Origin: Epiperipatus broadwayi
Taxonomy: Eukaryota; Onychophora; Udeonychophora; Euonychophora; Peripatidae
NCBI GenBank assembly: GCA_028023455.1
Contig: JAQFVV010012545.1
Span: 1,364,001-1,428,000 of the forward strand
Direction of reading: 5' to 3'
Length of the DNA stretch: 64,000 nucleotides
Shown in pieces: positions 54,001-60,000 of this stretch. The notes beneath the pieces were generated by a model. It was not told the DNA's origin, did not search any database, and was given only the letters and a program-made list of their open reading frames with translations. A program made the position numbers and the translations under genes. Every line of letters starts with the position of its first letter. Positions within the stretch are counted from its first letter, which is position 1.

Positions 54001-57000
54001 CAGTAATATATAAATGCCCTGCATAGTTTAGAGCAGTGACAGAGCAGCAGATTTGAGCTTAAGTTCCATGGATTGCAATTCAATTCTTTCATTTTCAGTG
54101 TGATTCTTCATATAATATCTGGGGAATAAACAGTTTGTTTATTTTGTAAGTAATTTAAAATTAAGAGAAATAAATAGTTTGGCAATAAAAATGTTAATAA
54201 TTTTAGGAAAACATTCAGAGATTATTTTAAAAAAAAACTTTAATAAAATTACAGATAGTAATAGAATCCTGAAAACATTAAATGTTGATGATTAGATTAT
54301 TATATACAGAAACAAAAAAAGGTCATTTTATGATTATATCTGTATTACACAAGATATTAACATATATAATAATAAATAAGATTAAAGATTTAAAATAAGA
54401 AATACAATCTAGAGGAACATCAAAAAGACAGATGAGAAATAATATTTTATTTGATAGTTGTTTGAAATAAGTCACAGGAAAACAAACTATTATTTATAGC
54501 ACATTATTAGATAAAGAAAAGTTAAATGATGAGATATATAGAAATAGACTGAAGAGAAGTTTTAAAATTTATGGATATAGATTTGAGATGTTAAAATATA
54601 ATTATAACTATTTCTAAGCATAATTTTATATAAGAACCAAATAGGATAGAGTTGAAACAAGATTTCGGTTGCAATCATTATTATATATTTTGATTTCAAG
54701 GGAATAAATGTCCGACTAGAGAAGCTAGAAACAGAATTTTCACAATGAAATCCAGAAGAATGCATATTATAACAGTTCTCATGGACTTGGTTTTTTTTTT
54801 TGCAAATAATATGCAAAAATAAAAAACTAATATTGGAGAGAAGTGAATATAGATAAAAACAAACAAACCCATAAACATTAAAATGAATAAAAAAAAGTAC
54901 AAGATGTTAATAATTAATTGAAAAAGATAAAAGCAAAAAATGAAATGGATGATGAAAATATATGATTTTAAAAAGGAAAGAATATAGGTATTTGGATATT
55001 TTATTAAATGAGAAATGGAATTATATAGATATCTGGGAATTAAAATTAAGACAAAAAAAAAAGAGCCTGTTAAGTTTATTCAGGGAAAATTGAATGGATA
55101 ATGAGAATATAAAATTTATGAAAGATTGTAATTTATAAATAATAGATTAGTAAGATATGATGTTTAGCCTGATTATGTAGCAGGTGCAATAAACATCACA
55201 TTGTATTCCAAAGTGCAAAATTGATCAAGAGATTAATTTCTATATATATATATATAAGAATATTTGTGTTATGAATATATTTCAGATATATAATATAATT
55301 ATGAGAGATAGAAAGATTTGATATAAGTATATCAGAAAATGATAGTTAATTTAAAAATAAAAATTATATAATAATAATTAATAAAACAAGAAGTGAACAC
55401 ACACACACACATATATAAACATTACAAGCATAACTGTATTTTTATATTGGACTATTTCCATCATCTAATATGTGTGTTGAATGTCTTTAGAAAAGTTTAA
55501 TTTTTAGTTAAATATTCCAAATGCATTCAACTGTTAGTAATATCACAGCAAACAGGTTAGTATATGCACCAACTGTTAGTAATATCACAGCAAACAAATG
55601 TTAATAATATCACAGCAAACAGGTTAGTATATGCACTAACTGTTAGTAATATCACAACAAACAGGTTAGTATACGCACAACGTTTCGAGAGGTATTTTTC
55701 TCCCCTCTTCTTCAGGTGTTGCTGGCCTGACCAGTGACAGTACTAGCATGGGATTCGAACCTGGGTCCTTAGATTCTTGATTATTGAAATTTAAGGTAAC
55801 GCACTAACCAACTGAGCCATCCTGCCAAAGGCAACAGTATGTAGTAATTTCATATACTTATCTATGAGGTTCCTCCTGATTTCTCCACTTTTTCCTCAGA
55901 GCAAAGTTGATTAGTGATTTCCATACATTATGTATAGTCACACTAGGTTGGCTTATGGGATTTTTTGCCATTGTCATGTGAGCAGCTTCTTTAAATTTTC
56001 TTCTTTGTACCTTTTCTTCTTTATCCAATATTTTTGTATTTTCCCAATTGAACGTATGTTCATTGGTCCATACATGGTCTGCTACCTTAGACACATCTGT
56101 TTTCTCTCTTCTAATCATCAGTTTATGTTCTTGCAAGCGCTTTTGAATGGGACGGCTGGTCTCACCAATATATGTTCTTCCACATTCACATGGTATTTTA
56201 TAGATGCAGTTTTTTCTTTGCAGCATTTCAAGTTTAGGCTTTGTAAATGTTAGAATTCCTCGTAGTGTGGTATGGCTCTGAAAAGCTGTTCTGATGTTAT
56301 ACTGATTGCAGATTTTCCTTAATTTGTCTGCTATTTTTGGAATGTATGGATACACTACAGTACCAATAATTGTCTTTTCTCTTGATGGTTCTTTTTGTTG
56401 TCTGTTTAATGTTTTCTTAATAACAGCTGATGGATAACCATTTTTCTTAAGAGTTTGTTCTATATAGATCTTTTCTTTTTCCAAATCACCAGTTTCTGAA
56501 CAAACTTCTTTTGCTCTGTTCCACAGTGATAGTATAACTCCATGTTTTGTGTTTCTGGTGTGATTAGATGTATAGGCTAGGTATTTTCCTGTATGTGTAG
56601 GTTTTCGGTAAACTGTAGTTTTGATTTTGCCATGAGGGAGTCTTGTCACAAGAACATCTAAGAATGCCAATTTTTGTTCTTGTTCTGGTTCTATTGTAAA
56701 TTTAATTGAAGGGGATATGTTGTTGATGTGTGTCCACAAAGTTTGTAGCAATGCTTCACCATGTGGCCATACAACAAATGTATCATCCACATAGCGAAGC
56801 CAAACTTTAGGTGGATAAGGAGTAGTTTTTATGGCTGTGGTTTCAAGTTCTTCCATGTAAATATTGCTAATCAGGGAAGACAATGGTGAGCCCATAGCCA
56901 TTCCTTGATTTTGTTGGAAGAACTCTGTGTTATATTGAAAGTAGGTTGTTTTTATACAGAAAGTTAATAGTTCCATCATCACAAACCTTCAGAAAAACAT

Positions 57001-60000
57001 TACAAGCATAAGTTTGGATTTGGGGTAATTTTAATTATATATATATATAATATTAGATGAAGTTTACTGTTGTTTCTGATAAGTAAAGGATTTTTAAATA
57101 TTAAAGAACAAAGAAGAAAATGTGATAATTTAATTTTAAATTTTAAATTAAGTGGAAAAAATATGGAACACTTATTTATGCAGTGTAGGATCATAAAAAA
57201 GTTAAAATGTAAATTACATGGGAAATGTTTAAAAAATATAAAGTGGAAGAAGTGAGAGTTTTTATTTATTCTTTTTTATTACATTTTAAAAACAACAATG
57301 AAAAATATGATAAGATGGGATTAAAATTAACACAATAAATAATATAAGAAGTAAAGAAGAAAAGACAATGTACAGTATTAGTTTTGGCAAAATATTTCAC
57401 TAATAGTAGGCTTGGGAGAGGAGAAAGATGAAATGGATATTATGACATGGTTTAAAAATGAAAAAAATGTTTACATAGTCAAAACATTTTAAAAATATGG
57501 TCAAACAAGCACTCTTTTTAATGCAATCAGAAGAAGATAGTCTGCAATCAATCCAATTAATAAATGACAAAACAAATCTGAATGGAAATTTTCTACTATG
57601 CATACTTTTTATGAAGCAATTTTCATAATTATAGCATTTATAATATTTTAAGATTATTAATTTTAGACAAATTGCTACATATTCACTGAGTAGACTGTAA
57701 TGAAATAAGTACACCAAAAATCAAAAGCTGTAATATTATTGTTTATTTGCATATACTCCGTTAAATACTACTAATCAATTTCAGTGATTATCAAATCTCC
57801 ACAAGATAGTCTATTCAAGTTTAATGTAGATCTCAACTAACCTAGTGTCTAGAATCCAAGTTGACTTATACAGCTATAAAAATCTGCAAATATAATGGCA
57901 ACTATATCAGCTATTAATGAAATTTCAATTTGTATCTTTACCGATCTCTATCGACAATTAGAAAAGATTGATAACATATTTAAATTACAAATAATAAAAT
58001 ATTAAGGTTGTCGTCAATGAGCCACCATATCCCACTGGATGGCGATGTTTTCGCGCTAAAACACATAAAAATGCCGTTTCCGCGGCCGACACGTTCAAAC
58101 CCGCGTTTTCTATAATACAACCTTTTTGTTGTACTACAGATTGCAGGCTGCTATGTCGCGTCGCAGTACAGCATGTATGTTTACGCAGCAAATACATTTT
58201 CTCAATTCGCACAGTTTATAAAATGGTTACGGCTTGGGGAGAGGGTGTGTTTTGTTGAATTGGATGGAAATGTTATTTTCATTGGATTTTTTTTTATTTT
58301 AAAGTATTGAAATGTTCAGATTTTGTAAAGTAATAATTAACAGACTTTTTACACCGTAGCGTATTGAAGTTTTAAGTAGTAAATGTTGACGAGATATATG
58401 TATAAAGTGAATTGGAATTAGGTAACGCGTCAAGTAACGTACTGTTCGTAACATTTCCACGAGACATTTTAAGATTGTACCGTGTGTATATTTTTGAAAT
58501 AAAAAAGAGCATTAACACAAAAATATCCAGTAAGAAAAGTACAATTGTACACCGTTTTTTTAACTGTCATAAAAAGCATATATTATAAACATTTTATATA
58601 TATTTGTTGTTGTTTAAAAAAGTTTTGGTTTCTTTCTTTTCTCCGACTACTGTTATACTTTGTTGAATATAGTTTATGTTTATTGTTATCATTTATTTTA
58701 TAGATGATAGTAAAAAAAAATATTTACAAAAATACGATTTTGATATTTTTTATTTTAACCGCAAACCTAACCCTAAAACTAACCCTAAAGCTAACCCTAA
58801 AACTAACCGTAACAACTTTTACTTTTAGTTGTCATTCTATTTGAAATAAAAAATAGTGATAAACAACAAAAAAAAAAGCCGTAACCCCAGTAAAAAAATC
58901 TCCGATAGAAAATTGATTTTTCTAATAAAAAGAAAACTAAAAAAGACGAATCAAATTGTAATTTGTTTATTTTATTTTACATTTATTATTATCATTTAAT
59001 TTGTATACGTTAATAAAAAATAATATTTAAAATTAAATAATATTTAAAAAAGACGATTTTCTTTTGTTTTTATTTTCGCATTACAAAAAACACATCAAAA
59101 TGATTATAATTAACGGCCTGTGAATGATCATATTTTATAGTTTAAGCGTGATAACTGTGCCATCCAGTGGGATATGGTTGCTCATCGACGACAACCAATA
59201 TTAATTTTTAAAATGATGCAAGTATTAATCCTACTTTTTACTCCAAGAATTATAAGTACAGCAATAATATTAATCAGAATGATTAGTTAATATCAGAGCC
59301 AAACTATTCAATCTTATTAATATAAAAAGAACATATCTGATATAGAATAGATATTGCCTTGTTAATGCAGTGCTAAAGTAATAGAGTCAAAAGATAAAGT
59401 CTCTGGACTAAAATTCAAGTATCACCTCTGGTACTCAAATATCATTATTGTCTGCAAGCAACAAACCATTAAATTATTATTATTATTATTTATTCCCTTC
59501 CAGTAATATTATACTTCCATATCAATTATAAAAATTAAAAAAATAACTTTACATTTTAATTTGTTAAGTTTTTTATGCTGTAACATTAACTTACGTTGTG
59601 TTTCCCATCACATTGCCCATATTCATATGAACATCTAGACGAGATAAATTTACAGCAAATAGGACTAATGTTTCCCAATTGCTACTTTGGTTTTTGGTAT
59701 TGTGTACTGGAGTTGAAGTTGAATGAGACATACTTGGCATTCCTAAAATAGAAGTAGCACTCGAAAATGGTAAATGGTTCCGCAAGTCAGCAACAGGTGA
59801 ATGAGGGGCAGATGCTAGTAAAAACAAACAAATAAATAAGCAAAATAAATAATAATTATTAATAACAAAATTATCATAAAAATTACTTTTTAAGAAATTA
59901 AACTTTCTCCATGCATATACATTGATTAGTAGCAATATGTACCTAGCCAAAACAACATTTATAAATATGAATAGCTGAGCAAAAATAAAATTATTCAAGA

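Larger units (their letters stand above)
55436..56996 (-). mobile_element. 5'-truncated Penelope-like retroelement
   Basis: On the minus strand the element starts inside the reverse transcriptase (near 56990) and continues through the endonuclease to 55858. It then passes a tRNA-like segment (55826-55740), a hammerhead-like motif (55715-55672) and a short tandem repeat (55680-55527), ending near 55436. The 16-bp AACATTACAAGCATAA duplicated at both edges shows a real insertion; such long duplications and 5' truncation are typical for this class. It sits in a BLTP1 intron in the same orientation as the gene. Confidence 0.85.

Noticed and set aside
55740-55826. Functional tRNA gene
   Set aside because: Box A and box B are perfect but the T-stem and acceptor stem do not pair; it is part of a Penelope element.
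55930-56253. Plus-strand 107-residue frame
   Set aside because: Shadow of the Penelope coding sequence on the other strand.
58759-58805. Interstitial telomere or chromosome-fusion scar
   Set aside because: Short, irregular period, and inside a TIR transposon with its own target duplication.
59361-59480. tRNA-like block (ACTAAAATTCAAGTATC)
   Set aside because: Box B is poor and no box A or arm pairing could be drawn.
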